Below are positions 33,012 to 42,172 of a stretch of 64,000 nt of DNA, one piece after another. The position numbers and the translations under genes were made by a program. A model generated the notes under the pieces. That model made no database searches, was not told the DNA's origin, and saw nothing but the letters and a program-made list of their open reading frames with translations. How positions within the stretch are numbered: the stretch's first letter is position 1; each line of letters begins with the position of its first letter. The DNA lies in contig JAEZTB010000042.1 in the NCBI GenBank assembly GCA_023443745.1, positions 124,001-188,000 of the forward strand, given 5' to 3'. Source of the stretch: Bacillota bacterium. Lineage in GTDB: Bacteria > Bacillota > Clostridia > DSM-8532.

Positions 33012-34304
33012 TTATTCAAGGAATCCTTTATAATGTCTCATCATCAGCTGGGATTCAATCTGTTTTGCTGTTTCCAGCGCAGTACCTACCATAATGAGGA
33101 GGGAGGTTCCGCCGAACCACATGCCCTTAACACCGGTTACAAGCTCCAACAAGCTTGGAAGTATGGTAACAAGAGCAAGGAAGAACGCGCCGAACCAGGT
33201 AACGCGGTTAAGTACTTTTGTAATATAGTCGCTGGTAGGTTTACCAGGACGTATACCAGGTATAAATCCACCGTTTTTACGGATATTGTTGGCAAGCTCC
33301 ACCGGATTGAATACCATAAGGGTATAGAAGAAGGTGAAGAAGAGAACCAACAATGCCATTACCAGCATATAAAGCGGATTACCGCTGAAATTAGCCAGAC
33401 CTAAAAGAAATTTGTTTGTGGTGTTTGGCCATATGAGCCCGATAATCGTCGGGAAAAATGCGAGTATGGACATTGCAAAGATGATAGGTACAACACCGGC
33501 CACATTAACCTTGATCGGAACATGAGTACTCTGACCACCATACATTTTACGTCCTACCACACGCTTAGCATATTGTACCGGGACTCTTCTCTCTGCCTGC
33601 GTTACAAAAATAACCAAAACTATAACAGCGACGAAAACCGCAACAATAGCTAAAATGATTAACACACCAACAGCAAGCTGACCATTATTTGCATAGCCCC
33701 TGACTATGTTATACAGAGCGCTGATAGCAACAGGTCCTCTTGAGATAATGTTGACAAAGATGATGAGTGATATACCGTTTCCGATACCATACTCATTAAT
33801 CTGTTCGCCCAGCCACATAATGAAAGCCGTACCGGCTGTCAGAGCCAGTGTAATGGTGAGGTAAGACATCACATTACGCTGTGATATGGCTCCTCTGAAT
33901 CCAATATACATGAAGGTTGCTTCTACAAAACCTAGAATGACGGTTCCATAGCGCACCCACTGAGCCAGTTTTTTCCTGCCTTCTTCGCCTTCCTTCTGCA
34001 TTCTTTCGAGTGCAGGGATGGCGATTGTGAGCAGCTGCATGATAATGGATGCATTGATGTAGGGCGTTATCGACATAGCAAAGATACTTGCATTGGTAAA
34101 GGCGCCGCCGCCGATGATATCCATGAAGCCGAAGAGACCACCTTGATTGCCTATCATTTGCGCAAGAGCACTGGCATCCAGTCCGGGAACCGGAATATAG
34201 ACACCAACACGATACACCAAAAGAAGAAGAAAAGTAGCGATAAGCTTCTTCCTCAAGTCGGCGATCTTCCAGGCACTTTTAAGTGGGGCGATAACACTCT
34301 CCAT
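33012..34304 (-). CDS. secY: Preprotein translocase subunit SecY
   Basis: The 430-residue protein has ten membrane helices and the conserved start LRKKLIATFLLLLVYRVGVYIPVPG. The plug and pore ring region is GGAFTNASIFAMSITPYINA. The cytosolic loop with the basic residues that contact SecA and ribosome (TQAERRVPVQYAKR) is present. It forms the SecYEG channel. It starts one base after the rplO stop. Confidence 0.98.
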   Translation of the reverse strand: MESVIAPLKSAWKIADLRKKLIATFLLLLVYRVGVYIPVPGLDASALAQMIGNQGGLFGFMDIIGGGAFTNASIFAMSITPYINASIIMQLLTIAIPALERMQKEGEEGRKKLAQWVRYGTVILGFVEATFMYIGFRGAISQRNVMSYLTITLALTAGTAFIMWLGEQINEYGIGNGISLIIFVNIISRGPVAISALYNIVRGYANNGQLAVGVLIILAIVAVFVAVIVLVIFVTQAERRVPVQYAKRVVGRKMYGGQSTHVPIKVNVAGVVPIIFAMSILAFFPTIIGLIWPNTTNKFLLGLANFSGNPLYMLVMALLVLFFTFFYTLMVFNPVELANNIRKNGGFIPGIRPGKPTSDYITKVLNRVTWFGAFFLALVTILPSLLELVTGVKGMWFGGTSLLIMVGTALETAKQIESQLMMRHYKGFLE

Positions 34305-34305
34305 C

Positions 34306-34755
34306 TTAGATCACCTCAGCCTTTCCTCCTAAAGCTTCGATCTTCTCGGAAGCCGTCTTTGTAAATCTAGACGCCTTGACGGTAAGCTTTTTAGTCAGAT
34401 TACCATTTCCGAGAACTACTAATCCATCATTGAGTTTGCTGATAATGCCGGCTTCTTTTAAAAGCTCAGCTGTAACCTCTGCACCGTTTTCAAATCTCTC
34501 AAGATCTGAAAGATTGACTTCGGTATAAACTTTTCTAAACTCGAAATTGTTGAAGCCTCTCTTAGGTATGCGTCTGAAAAGAGGCATCTGTCCACCTTCA
34601 AAGCCGACTCTGACACCGCCGCCGGCCCTGGCATTCTGACCCTTATGACCCTTACCGGCAGTCTTGCCGTTTCCAGAGCCATGGCCTCTGCCTTTACGCT
34701 TTGGAGCCTTTTTGGGTGCTCCAGGTTTTAATTCGAATAAGTTCACTGGTTGCAC
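34306..34755 (-). CDS. rplO: Large ribosomal subunit protein uL15
   Basis: The 149-residue protein has the Gly/Lys-rich N-terminal extension RKGRGHGSGNGKTAGKGHKG that threads into 23S rRNA and a globular C-terminus. It lies between rpmD and secY in the spc operon. Confidence 0.98.
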   Translation of the reverse strand: MQPVNLFELKPGAPKKAPKRKGRGHGSGNGKTAGKGHKGQNARAGGGVRVGFEGGQMPLFRRIPKRGFNNFEFRKVYTEVNLSDLERFENGAEVTAELLKEAGIISKLNDGLVVLGNGNLTKKLTVKASRFTKTASEKIEALGGKAEVI

Positions 34756-34760
34756 CTCCT

Positions 34761-34940
34761 TTAAATTTCTTCGACCTGCAAGAGATGTGATACTTTTTGA
34801 ATCATACCACGAATTTGGGCATTGTCCTTTTGTTCGACTGACTGCCCGATTTTACGAAGACCAAGAGCGGCTACTGTAGCCTTCTGATCTACTTTGCATT
34901 TTATTGTACTCTTTTTCAGAGTAATTCTCAAATTGCCCAT
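34761..34940 (-). CDS. rpmD: Large ribosomal subunit protein uL30
   Basis: ATG 34940 to TAA 34761-34763 encodes 59 residues beginning MGNLRITLKKSTIKCKVDQK, including the typical LGLRKIGQSVEQKDNAQIRG. L30 is a small protein on the 50S surface. It begins 12 bases after rpsE. Confidence 0.97.
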   Translation of the reverse strand: MGNLRITLKKSTIKCKVDQKATVAALGLRKIGQSVEQKDNAQIRGMIQKVSHLLQVEEI

Positions 34941-34952
34941 GAAAGCTACCTC

Positions 34953-35453
34953 CTATCCAAGGATTTCTTCAACGCTCTTACCTCTGAGTTTTGCAATCAT
35001 TTCAACAGTCTTTAACTGAGAAAGACCTTCTATGGTAGCACGCACCATGTTGGTAGGATTGTTGGAACCTAATGATTTAGTATAAATATCGTGGATACCT
35101 GCAAGCTCCAGTACTGCTCTTACAGGTCCCCCGGCGATAACACCGGTACCTTCCTTGGCAGGCTTCAGTAAAACTTTACCGGCACCATAAACACCCAAGG
35201 AATCATGTGGGATGGTGGTCCCTACCTTCGGTATGAAAATAAGATTCTTCTTGGCGTCTTCAATTCCCTTACGAATGGCATCGGGTATTTCTGTCGCTTT
35301 ACCGCTGCCAACACCAACATATCCATTTTCATCACCAACAACGACAAGAGCGTTGAATCTGAAGTTTCTACCGCCCTTAACAACCTTGGTAACGCGTCCG
35401 ATATTCACTACCTTTTCTTTAAGGTCCAGAGTGCTTGGATCAATTTTCTGCAA
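34953..35453 (-). CDS. rpsE: Small ribosomal subunit protein uS5
   Basis: The 166-residue protein has the S5 N-terminal RNA-binding motif LKEKVVNIGRVTKVVKGGRN and the C-terminal domain containing AGIHDIYTKSLGSNNPTN. Substitutions in the N-terminal loop are known for spectinomycin resistance; the loop here looks ordinary. Confidence 0.98.
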   Translation of the reverse strand: MQKIDPSTLDLKEKVVNIGRVTKVVKGGRNFRFNALVVVGDENGYVGVGSGKATEIPDAIRKGIEDAKKNLIFIPKVGTTIPHDSLGVYGAGKVLLKPAKEGTGVIAGGPVRAVLELAGIHDIYTKSLGSNNPTNMVRATIEGLSQLKTVEMIAKLRGKSVEEILG

Positions 35454-35484
35454 TTTGTTCCCCTCCTTCTACTTTAAACCGTGA

Positions 35485-35853
35485 TCAGAATTCGAGGCCG
35501 GCTTCTCTTGCGCCGTCAGCGAGTTCCTTGATCCTTCCGTGATAAAGGTAGCCGCCTCTGTCGAATACTACCTGTTTAATACCCTTTTCGATAGCCTTGG
35601 TACCGACAAGTTTGCCTACTTCTTTAGCGGCTTCCTTGTTACCCGAGTAGTCAAGCTTTCCCTTGAGAGCCTCATCCAAAGAGGATGCTGCAACCAGAGT
35701 GGTGCTGCTAACATCATCGATAATTTGGGCATATATGTGTTTTGAACTTCTGAAAACGCAAAGCCGTGGTCTTTCAGCATTACCAGTTATCTTTTTGCGT
35801 ACGCGTTCATGTTTACGGAGCCTGATCTTGTTCTTTTCGATACGTTTTATCAT
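35485..35853 (-). CDS. rplR: Large ribosomal subunit protein uL18
   Basis: The 122-residue protein has the Arg/Lys-rich N-terminus and the core RPRLCVFRSSKHIYAQIIDD, ending YHGRIKELADGAREAGLEF. It binds 5S rRNA together with L5. Confidence 0.98.
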   Translation of the reverse strand: MIKRIEKNKIRLRKHERVRKKITGNAERPRLCVFRSSKHIYAQIIDDVSSTTLVAASSLDEALKGKLDYSGNKEAAKEVGKLVGTKAIEKGIKQVVFDRGGYLYHGRIKELADGAREAGLEF

Positions 35854-35873
35854 TGCACACTCACTCCTCTCTT

Positions 35874-36422
35874 TTATTTCTTACCCTTACCGCCGGTCTT
35901 ACCTTCCTTACGGATGATAACTTCGCCAACATACTTAATACCCTTACCTTTATAGGGTTCAGGGGGACGTTTTTCACGAATCTTTGCGGCTACTTCACCA
36001 ACAAGCTGCTTATCTACACCCTTAATGCTTATCTTGTCCGGTGCGGGAACATCGATAGTGATACCCTCGGGCTCTTCCATTTCTACCGGATGTGAATAAC
36101 CTAGGGTGAGAACAAGCTTTTTACCCTGCTTCTGTGCTCTGAAACCAACACCAATGATTTCAAGATTCTTCTCAAAGCCCTTGGATACACCGGTGACCAT
36201 ATTGGCAATAAGAGCACGGGTAAGACCATGAAGCGACCTGTTGAGCTTCTGGTCGTCGGGGCGAGTGACAACGATAGTGTTGCCTTCTTTTACAATGGAC
36301 ATATTATTATGAAAGGTAGCGCTTAAGGTCCCTTTAGGGCCTTTAACAGTCATATCGTGACCATTGAGCTTTACTTCCACACCTGCCGGAATTTCTACCG
36401 GCATTTTTCCTATACGTGACAT
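35874..36422 (-). CDS. rplF: Large ribosomal subunit protein uL6
   Basis: The 182-residue protein starts MSRIGKMPVEIPAGVEVKLN. An upstream in-frame GTG is too close to the GGAGG site, so ATG 36422 is chosen. The C-terminal KH-like block KRPPEPYKGKGIKYVGE and Lys-rich tail are typical. Confidence 0.98.
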   Translation of the reverse strand: MSRIGKMPVEIPAGVEVKLNGHDMTVKGPKGTLSATFHNNMSIVKEGNTIVVTRPDDQKLNRSLHGLTRALIANMVTGVSKGFEKNLEIIGVGFRAQKQGKKLVLTLGYSHPVEMEEPEGITIDVPAPDKISIKGVDKQLVGEVAAKIREKRPPEPYKGKGIKYVGEVIIRKEGKTGGKGKK

Positions 36423-36496
36423 ATAATGCACCTCCAGTCCTTAGATTGAGAGTAGGCGACCTACTCTTTTCAGAACTTATCTAATTCATTATTGGA

Positions 36497-36895
36497 TTAC
36501 CATACAAAGGCAAGAACTTCTCCGCCAATACCGAGCTGTCTCGCTGCTTTGTCAGTCATGATACCCTGTGATGTGGACACAATGGCAACACCAAGACCGC
36601 CAAGAACCTTTGGAACCTCATCCTTCTGGGCATAAACCCTCAGACCCGGCTTACTGATTCTCTTGATTCCGGAAATGATGTTCTTCTTGTTTTCTACATA
36701 TTTAAGTGTAATCCTGATTATTCCCTGCTTCTTATCGTCTATCTCAACAAAATCCTTGACATAGCCCTCTTCAAGCAGGATCTTCGCTATCTGCTTTTTC
36801 AGGTTTGATGCGGGAATATCCACAGTCTGATGCTTAGAACTTGCGGCATTCCTTATCCTTGTCAGCATATCTGCAATTACGTCGGTTGCATGCAT
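36497..36895 (-). CDS. rpsH: Small ribosomal subunit protein uS8
   Basis: The 132-residue protein begins HATDVIADMLTRIRNAASSK and ends ARQLGIGGEVLAFVW. It binds helix 21 of 16S rRNA and in some bacteria represses the spc operon. The usual spc order L5-S14-S8-L6 is kept. Confidence 0.98.
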   Translation of the reverse strand: MHATDVIADMLTRIRNAASSKHQTVDIPASNLKKQIAKILLEEGYVKDFVEIDDKKQGIIRITLKYVENKKNIISGIKRISKPGLRVYAQKDEVPKVLGGLGVAIVSTSQGIMTDKAARQLGIGGEVLAFVW

Positions 36896-36922
36896 TATTA
36901 CAGACCTCCTTTCGCGCTCCTG

Positions 36923-37108
36923 TTACCAGCTTGCCTTCTTTACGCCTGGTATCTGGCCCTTGTATGCTAAGTCTCTGAAGCAAAGACGGCAAATGCCGAA
37001 CTTCCTCATATATGCGTGAGGTCTGCCGCAGAGCTTGCAGCGATTATAATACCTTGTAGAAAACTTCGGTGTCTTCTGCTGCTTAAGAATCATGGACTTC
37101 TTAGCCAT
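36923..37108 (-). CDS. rpsN: Small ribosomal subunit protein uS14, zinc-binding type
   Basis: The 61-residue protein has the CxxC-x12-CxxC zinc motif (CKLCG and CRLC), the short zinc-containing S14 form. It lies 14 bases from rplE. Confidence 0.98.
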   Translation of the reverse strand: MAKKSMILKQQKTPKFSTRYYNRCKLCGRPHAYMRKFGICRLCFRDLAYKGQIPGVKKASW

Positions 37109-37122
37109 ATTGATTACCTCCT

Positions 37123-37665
37123 TTAGCTCTTTGCAAACGGCAGCCCGAGAAGTGTGAGCAGTTCTTTTGCTTCTTCATCGGTCTGGGCAGTTGTAACAAA
37201 TGTGATATTCATACCGCGCACTTTATCGATCTTATCATATTCAATTTCAGGAAAAATCAACTGTTCTTTCACACCCATTGAAAAGTTACCGCGGCCATCA
37301 AAGGAATCGGCATTAATTCCTCTGAAGTCTCTAACTCTGGGAAGAGCTACACTGAAGAGTTTATCAACAAACTCATACATCCTGCTGCCACGAAGCGTTG
37401 TCTTGCATCCAATATTCATGCCCTCACGGAGCTTGAATGCTGCAACGGACTTCTTGGCTTTTGTGACAACCGCTTTTTGCCCTGTAATGGTTGCCATTTC
37501 ATTTGCTGCAATCTCAATCGCCTTGGGGTTTTCTTTAACATCCCCAACGCCCATATTGAGAACCACTTTAACAAGCCTTGGAATCTGCATGGTACTGCTA
37601 TAATTAAACTTCGCATGCAGAGCCTGAACAACTTCTTTATTGTACTTGTCAAGCAATCTTGGCAT
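37123..37665 (-). CDS. rplE: Large ribosomal subunit protein uL5
   Basis: The 180-residue protein has the P-site loop and the C-terminal IFPEIEYDKIDKVRGMNITF block. It binds 5S rRNA and contacts S13. Confidence 0.98.
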   Translation of the reverse strand: MPRLLDKYNKEVVQALHAKFNYSSTMQIPRLVKVVLNMGVGDVKENPKAIEIAANEMATITGQKAVVTKAKKSVAAFKLREGMNIGCKTTLRGSRMYEFVDKLFSVALPRVRDFRGINADSFDGRGNFSMGVKEQLIFPEIEYDKIDKVRGMNITFVTTAQTDEEAKELLTLLGLPFAKS

Positions 37666-37688
37666 GTCTCGTCAACCTCCTTAAGGAT

Positions 37689-38036
37689 TTACTCCTTGCC
37701 TTCTCCGATAATGTCAATCACTTCGCCGCACTTCTTGCAAACCCTTGCTTTATTCCCGTTGTCGAGTAGCTTCTTGCCAACCTTAGTAGGTTTACCGCAA
37801 CTTTTGCAAATGAACATTACCTTGTCAACATAGATAGGGGCTTCCTGGTGAACCAGTCCACCTTGTTTGAAACCCTTATTCGGTTTCGGCTTAACATGCT
37901 TAGTGACGATATTCACGCCCTCTACGAGGACCTTGCGCTCGGATGCGTTTACTTCAAGAACCTTGCCTTTTTTACCGCTATCCTTGCCGTTGAGTACGAA
38001 AACCGTATCTCCCTTTTTGACGTGTATTTTTGCCAT
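37689..38036 (-). CDS. rplX: Large ribosomal subunit protein uL24
   Basis: The 115-residue protein begins IHVKKGDTVFVLNGKDSGKK, the KOW motif. A C-terminal zinc-ribbon-like region (MFICKSCGKPTK and ARVCKKCGEVI) is present. It initiates 50S assembly. Confidence 0.98.
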   Translation of the reverse strand: MAKIHVKKGDTVFVLNGKDSGKKGKVLEVNASERKVLVEGVNIVTKHVKPKPNKGFKQGGLVHQEAPIYVDKVMFICKSCGKPTKVGKKLLDNGNKARVCKKCGEVIDIIGEGKE

Positions 38037-38053
38037 TTGTCAAGCCTCCTTCC

Positions 38054-38422
38054 TTACAATACTTCGGGTGCCAGAGAGATAATCTTCATGTAGTCCTTAT
38101 CTCTTAACTCTCTAGCGACCGGTCCAAATATACGGGTTCCTCTTGGATTTCCGTCATCCTTCAGAATAACGGCTGCGTTCTCATCAAAACGGATTGTAGA
38201 ACCGTCAACCCTTTTGAGTCCTTTGACAGAACGAACTATAACTGCTTTGACAACGTCACCCTTCTTAACAACACCGCCGGGTGTTGCATTTTTGACAGAA
38301 CAAACGATAACATCGCCGATATTTGCATATTTTCTTTTTGAGCCGCCGAGGACCTTAATGCAGAATAATTCCTTGGCGCCAGTGTTATCAGCCGACTTTA
38401 AATAGGTCTGTGCTTGAACCAT
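38054..38422 (-). CDS. rplN: Large ribosomal subunit protein uL14
   Basis: The 122-residue protein begins MVQAQTYLKSADNTGAKELF and ends RELRDKDYMKIISLAPEVL. It sits at the subunit interface and contacts 16S rRNA. Confidence 0.98.
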   Translation of the reverse strand: MVQAQTYLKSADNTGAKELFCIKVLGGSKRKYANIGDVIVCSVKNATPGGVVKKGDVVKAVIVRSVKGLKRVDGSTIRFDENAAVILKDDGNPRGTRIFGPVARELRDKDYMKIISLAPEVL

Positions 38423-38437
38423 ATCCTAACGCCTCCC

Positions 38438-38704
38438 TTATTTCGCCTTCTCGATGACCTGAACTAGACGCCATCTCTTATCCTTGCTGATGGGCTTGGT
38501 TTCCATGACTTCCACGCGATCACCAATTTTGCATTCATTATTCTCGTCGTGGGCCTTAAGCTTGTAAGTCCTCTTCATGATTTTCTTGAGCAAAGGATGC
38601 TTAACGCTGTCTTCTACGGCCACAACAATGGTTTTGTCCATTTTATCGCTTACGACCTTACCAATACGGGTCTTTCTTAAACCTCTTTCAGCCACGCGGA
38701 ACAA
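38438..38704 (-). CDS. rpsQ: Small ribosomal subunit protein uS17
   Basis: The 88-residue OB-fold protein has the core LRKTRIGKVVSDKMDKTIVV and later GDRVEVMETKPISKDKRW. It begins 35 bases after rpmC. Confidence 0.98.
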   Translation of the reverse strand: MFRVAERGLRKTRIGKVVSDKMDKTIVVAVEDSVKHPLLKKIMKRTYKLKAHDENNECKIGDRVEVMETKPISKDKRWRLVQVIEKAK

Positions 38705-38739
38705 ACCTCCTTCCGGTTTAAAAGGCTCAAAGCCTTACA

Positions 38740-38952
38740 TTAATTCCTCTTTATTCCGAGCTCCATTTCACGAATGATAGTCTTGACTCGTGCAATGTCT
38801 TTCTTTACATCCCTAAGCTTAATGGGATTCTCAAGCTGGCTTGTAGCATGCTGGAATCTAAGCTTGAACAACTCGGCTTTGAGTTCAGCGAACTCTTTGT
38901 CGAGCTCGACCCGTGTCATTTCCTTAAGTGCTTTCAGTTCAGACGCCTTCAT
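38740..38952 (-). CDS. rpmC: Large ribosomal subunit protein uL29
   Basis: The 70-residue helical protein carries the signature LFKLRFQHATSQLENPIKLR. It is part of the exit-tunnel rim. Its start overlaps the end of rplP by 14 bases. Confidence 0.98.
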   Translation of the reverse strand: MKASELKALKEMTRVELDKEFAELKAELFKLRFQHATSQLENPIKLRDVKKDIARVKTIIREMELGIKRN

Positions 38953-39376
38953 TCTCTACACCTACCTCTTCCCCACGTGCAATGATCTTGCACTTAACGG
39001 GTAACTTGTGGGATGCAAGCCTTAATGCTTCTCTAGCTGATTCCTCGGGAACACCCCCGATTTCAAAGAGTACACGGCCGGGCTTGACAACGGCTACCCA
39101 GTACTCGGGAGAACCTTTACCGGAACCCATACGGGTTTCAGCAGGCTTCTTTGTTACCGGCTTGTCGGGGAAAATCTTGATCCAGACATTTCCGCCTCTC
39201 TTGATGAAACGGGTCATGGCAATACGGGCTGATTCGATCTGGTTGCTTGTAATCCAGGCGGGTTCCGTAGCTTGAAGACCAAATTCACCATTGGAGACAA
39301 CGTTACCCCGTGTTGCCTTACCGGTCATACGACCTCTCTGGACTCTTCTATATTTGACTCTTTTAGGCATTAACAT
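38939..39376 (-). CDS. rplP: Large ribosomal subunit protein uL16
   Basis: The 145-residue protein begins MLMPKRVKYRRVQRGRMTGK. The longer frame upstream lies inside rpsC and is not used; ATG 39376 directly follows the rpsC stop with GGGGGAGA upstream. The Arg-rich loop inserts into the A-site region. The last residues end EEVGVENEGV and extend into the rpmC start. Confidence 0.98.
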   Translation of the reverse strand: MLMPKRVKYRRVQRGRMTGKATRGNVVSNGEFGLQATEPAWITSNQIESARIAMTRFIKRGGNVWIKIFPDKPVTKKPAETRMGSGKGSPEYWVAVVKPGRVLFEIGGVPEESAREALRLASHKLPVKCKIIARGEEVGVENEGV

Positions 39377-39377
39377 A

Positions 39378-40043
39378 TTACTTGTCTCCCCCTTCCTTTT
39401 TCTCCTTCTTTTTGGCGGGAAGAACTTCACCCTTATAAATCCAGGCCTTTACGCCGATTTTTCCATAGGTGGTATTGGCTTCGGCAAAACCGTAGTCAAT
39501 GTCGGCACGAAGTGTCTGGAGCGGGATAGTACCTTCTGCGTAATGTTCTCTTCTTGCAATTTCAGCGCCGCCAAGTCTGCCGGAAACAAAAGTCTTAATA
39601 CCCTTGGCTCCAAACTTCATGGTTCTGGACATGGCCTGCTTCATTGCGCGACGGAATGATACACGCTTTTCCAGCTGAGCTGCGATATTCTCAGCCACAA
39701 GCTGGGCATTGAGCTCTGGCGTTCTGATCTCAGTGATGTTGAGAAGAACGCTCTTTCCGGTGAGCTTTTCAAGCTCCTGACGGAGTGCTTCAATACCTGC
39801 ACCCTGCTTGCCGATGACGATACCGGGCTTAGCAGTGTGGATATTGATTTTAATTTTATTTGCCGCACGTTCGATTTCAATTCTTGCGATTCCCGCAATG
39901 TAGAGCTTCTTCTTTAAGAACTTGCGAAGCTTTACATCTTCCACGAGGAAGCTGCTGAAATCTTTAACGCCAGCATACCATTTTGTATCCCAGTCCTTAA
40001 TGATTCCTATTCTTAGTCCATGCGGATTTACTTTCTGGCCCAT
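39378..40043 (-). CDS. rpsC: Small ribosomal subunit protein uS3
   Basis: The 221-residue protein contains the KH domain (KPGIVIGKQGAGIEALRQEL) and ends in a Lys-rich tail. It lies at the mRNA entry tunnel. It starts 12 bases after rplV. Confidence 0.98.
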   Translation of the reverse strand: MGQKVNPHGLRIGIIKDWDTKWYAGVKDFSSFLVEDVKLRKFLKKKLYIAGIARIEIERAANKIKINIHTAKPGIVIGKQGAGIEALRQELEKLTGKSVLLNITEIRTPELNAQLVAENIAAQLEKRVSFRRAMKQAMSRTMKFGAKGIKTFVSGRLGGAEIARREHYAEGTIPLQTLRADIDYGFAEANTTYGKIGVKAWIYKGEVLPAKKKEKKEGGDK

Positions 40044-40055
40044 TTTGCAACCTCC

Positions 40056-40535
40056 TTATTTAGCCCTTTCCTTGAGTACCAATGTTATATGACTGGTCCT
40101 CTTACGAATACGGAACGCTCTGCCCTGTGCCCTTGGCATAATTCTTTTAAGGGTTGGGCCCTGCTCTGCATATACCTCAGAAACAAAGAGATTGTCTCTA
40201 TTGAGTTGGTTATTGTTAACCGCATTTGCCTCAGCAGACTTAAGAAGCTTATACAGAACCTCGGATGCATTTCTGGGCATATATTTCAATATCCCATAAG
40301 CTTCGTCGATTCCCTTGTTGCGAATTAAATCAATGACCAGTTTTGCCTTCCTCGATGAAACCCTCACATGCTTAACAATAGCTCTTCCTTCATCCTTACC
40401 GATTCCGAGAACCTTTCTCTCCTTCTTGGTGAGAATGGGAAGCTTATCAGCTTTTCTGCGGGTCTTACCATATTGTTCAAGAAGCTCCTCCTTCTTTTCT
40501 AGGAGCTCGTCCTTTGACATTACCTTCTTGCCCAA
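40056..40535 (-). CDS. rplV: Large ribosomal subunit protein uL22, N-terminally extended
   Basis: The core VKHVRVSSRKAKLVIDLIRN and the tail ITLVLKERAK are typical L22. About 45-50 residues precede it (GKKVMSKDELLEKKEELLEQ, then a charged stretch), absent from standard L22 of about 110 residues. TTG 40535, six bases after GGAGGA, is the best start; ATG 40553 sits on the ribosome binding site. The extension is coiled-coil-like and probably projects from the exit tunnel rim. Confidence 0.96.
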   Translation of the reverse strand: MGKKVMSKDELLEKKEELLEQYGKTRRKADKLPILTKKERKVLGIGKDEGRAIVKHVRVSSRKAKLVIDLIRNKGIDEAYGILKYMPRNASEVLYKLLKSAEANAVNNNQLNRDNLFVSEVYAEQGPTLKRIMPRAQGRAFRIRKRTSHITLVLKERAK

Positions 40536-40566
40536 GTCTATTCCTCCTTCCAATCAAGAGTGGGTA

Positions 40567-40851
40567 TTACTTCTTGAGTTTGGTGCTCTTCTCGCCTCTA
40601 CTGTGACCTCTATAGGTACGAGTAGGAGAAAACTCACCAAGTTTATGACCAACCATATCTTCAGATACATATACCGGAACATGCTTGCGTCCGTCATGGA
40701 CTGCAATGGTGTGTCCGACCATCTGTGGGAAGATGGTAGAGGCACGAGACCAGGTTTTAAGAACCTTCTTCTCGTTCTTTTCGTTCATTTCGTCAACTCT
40801 CTTTAAGAGTTTTTCATCAACGTAGGGTCCCTTTTTAAGCGATCTACTCAC
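40567..40851 (-). CDS. rpsS: Small ribosomal subunit protein uS19
   Basis: The 94-residue protein begins SRSLKKGPYVDEKLLKRVDE and contains the MVGHKLGEFSPTRTYRGH block. It binds 16S rRNA in the 30S head. Confidence 0.98.
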   Translation of the reverse strand: MSRSLKKGPYVDEKLLKRVDEMNEKNEKKVLKTWSRASTIFPQMVGHTIAVHDGRKHVPVYVSEDMVGHKLGEFSPTRTYRGHSRGEKSTKLKK

Positions 40852-40874
40852 GGTACTAACCTCCTTCTCGCATC

Positions 40875-41708
40875 TTACTTGTCATTACGTCTCTTGACGA
40901 TCAGCTTACTGCTCTGCTTCCTCTTGTTGCGGGTCTTGTAACCAAGAGTGGGTTTACCCCAAGGTGTTACAGGACTTGGCATACCGACGGGAGATTTACC
41001 TTCACCACCGCCGTGAGGATGGTCATTGGGATTCATGACAACACCGCGAACTGTAGGTCTCCATCCCATCCAGCGTTTTCTGCCGGCTTTACCGATGGAA
41101 ATATTCTCGTGTTCAACATTGCCGACCTGGCCGATGGAAGCTTTGCAACGGATATCGATCTTTCTCACTTCGCCGGAAGGAAGTCTGACCTGTGCGTAAC
41201 TGCCCTCTTTAGCCATGAGCTGTGCAAGGTTTCCTGCAGATCTGACAAGCTGTCCGCCTTTTCCGGGCTTAAGCTCGATATTGTGGATAACGGTACCCAC
41301 GGGAATAGCTTCCATAGGAAGAGCATTGCCCGGCTTTATATCAGACTTTTCACCGGAATATACTTTATCGCCCACATTAAGACCAACAGGAGATAAAATA
41401 TATCTTCTCTCACCATCCTGGTAAACAAGAAGTGCGATATTGGCAGATCTGTTTGGATCATATTCGATGGCAATGACCTTGCCGGGAATATTCTCCTTGT
41501 CCCTCTTAAAGTCAATGATTCTGTACGCTTGCTTAGCGCCGCCACCGTGATGACGAACGGTAATTCTTCCGTAGGAGTTTCTTCCAGCTTTTTTACTAAG
41601 CGGAGCAAGAAGGCTCTTTTCGGGTTCCTTCTTTGTAATCTCCTCAAATGTAGATACAGTCATGAATCTTCTTGCAGGAGATGTCGGATTGTACTTTTTA
41701 GTTGGCAT
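40875..41708 (-). CDS. rplB: Large ribosomal subunit protein uL2
   Basis: The 277-residue protein starts MPTKKYNPTSPARRFMTVST. AAAGGAGTGGAAGAA precedes ATG 41708, so the longer frame upstream is not used. The conserved NPNDHPHGGGEGKSP loop is near the C-terminus. L2 is needed for the peptidyl transferase centre. Confidence 0.98.
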   Translation of the reverse strand: MPTKKYNPTSPARRFMTVSTFEEITKKEPEKSLLAPLSKKAGRNSYGRITVRHHGGGAKQAYRIIDFKRDKENIPGKVIAIEYDPNRSANIALLVYQDGERRYILSPVGLNVGDKVYSGEKSDIKPGNALPMEAIPVGTVIHNIELKPGKGGQLVRSAGNLAQLMAKEGSYAQVRLPSGEVRKIDIRCKASIGQVGNVEHENISIGKAGRKRWMGWRPTVRGVVMNPNDHPHGGGEGKSPVGMPSPVTPWGKPTLGYKTRNKRKQSSKLIVKRRNDK

Positions 41709-41818
41709 TTCTTCCACTCCTTTTATCAAATTGCCGAACAAATCGTTCTCAGGCTGACTGTGAGGCCTATATTTCCGACTGATCGGTGATGATTAAAATT
41801 TTGCTTACGCAACGCGCT

Positions 41819-42172
41819 CTACTGAGCTACGCCGAATTCTTCAATAGAAGTCTTGTACTTCTTGGTTGTAGCCACAGTCTTACCGCCCTTGGTTGCATAA
41901 GAAGCAGGCTTAGGATCAGTATCAATCTTGACCACGGCCTTCTTAAAAGCTTCGGTCTTGCCCACATGAACACCCTGGCGTTTTTCTTTACCCTCATAAT
42001 TGATGGTATTCACAGCGATAACCTTAACTCCGAAAAGCTTTTCAACAGCCTGCTTTACCTCGGTCTTGGTGGCCTTCTTGTTCACGATGAAGGTGTATTT
42101 ACCCTCAGCAATATCCATATTGCTTTTCTCGGTAATGTACGGGCGAATGAGAATATCTATTGCGTCTCTCAT
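41819..42172 (-). CDS. rplW: Large ribosomal subunit protein uL23
   Basis: The 117-residue protein contains IRPYITEKSNMDIAEGKYTF and the hairpin loop around KRQGVHVG. It sits at the tunnel exit and docks SRP and trigger factor. Its ATG shares an A with the rplD stop (TAATG). Confidence 0.97.
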   Translation of the reverse strand: MRDAIDILIRPYITEKSNMDIAEGKYTFIVNKKATKTEVKQAVEKLFGVKVIAVNTINYEGKEKRQGVHVGKTEAFKKAVVKIDTDPKPASYATKGGKTVATTKKYKTSIEEFGVAQ

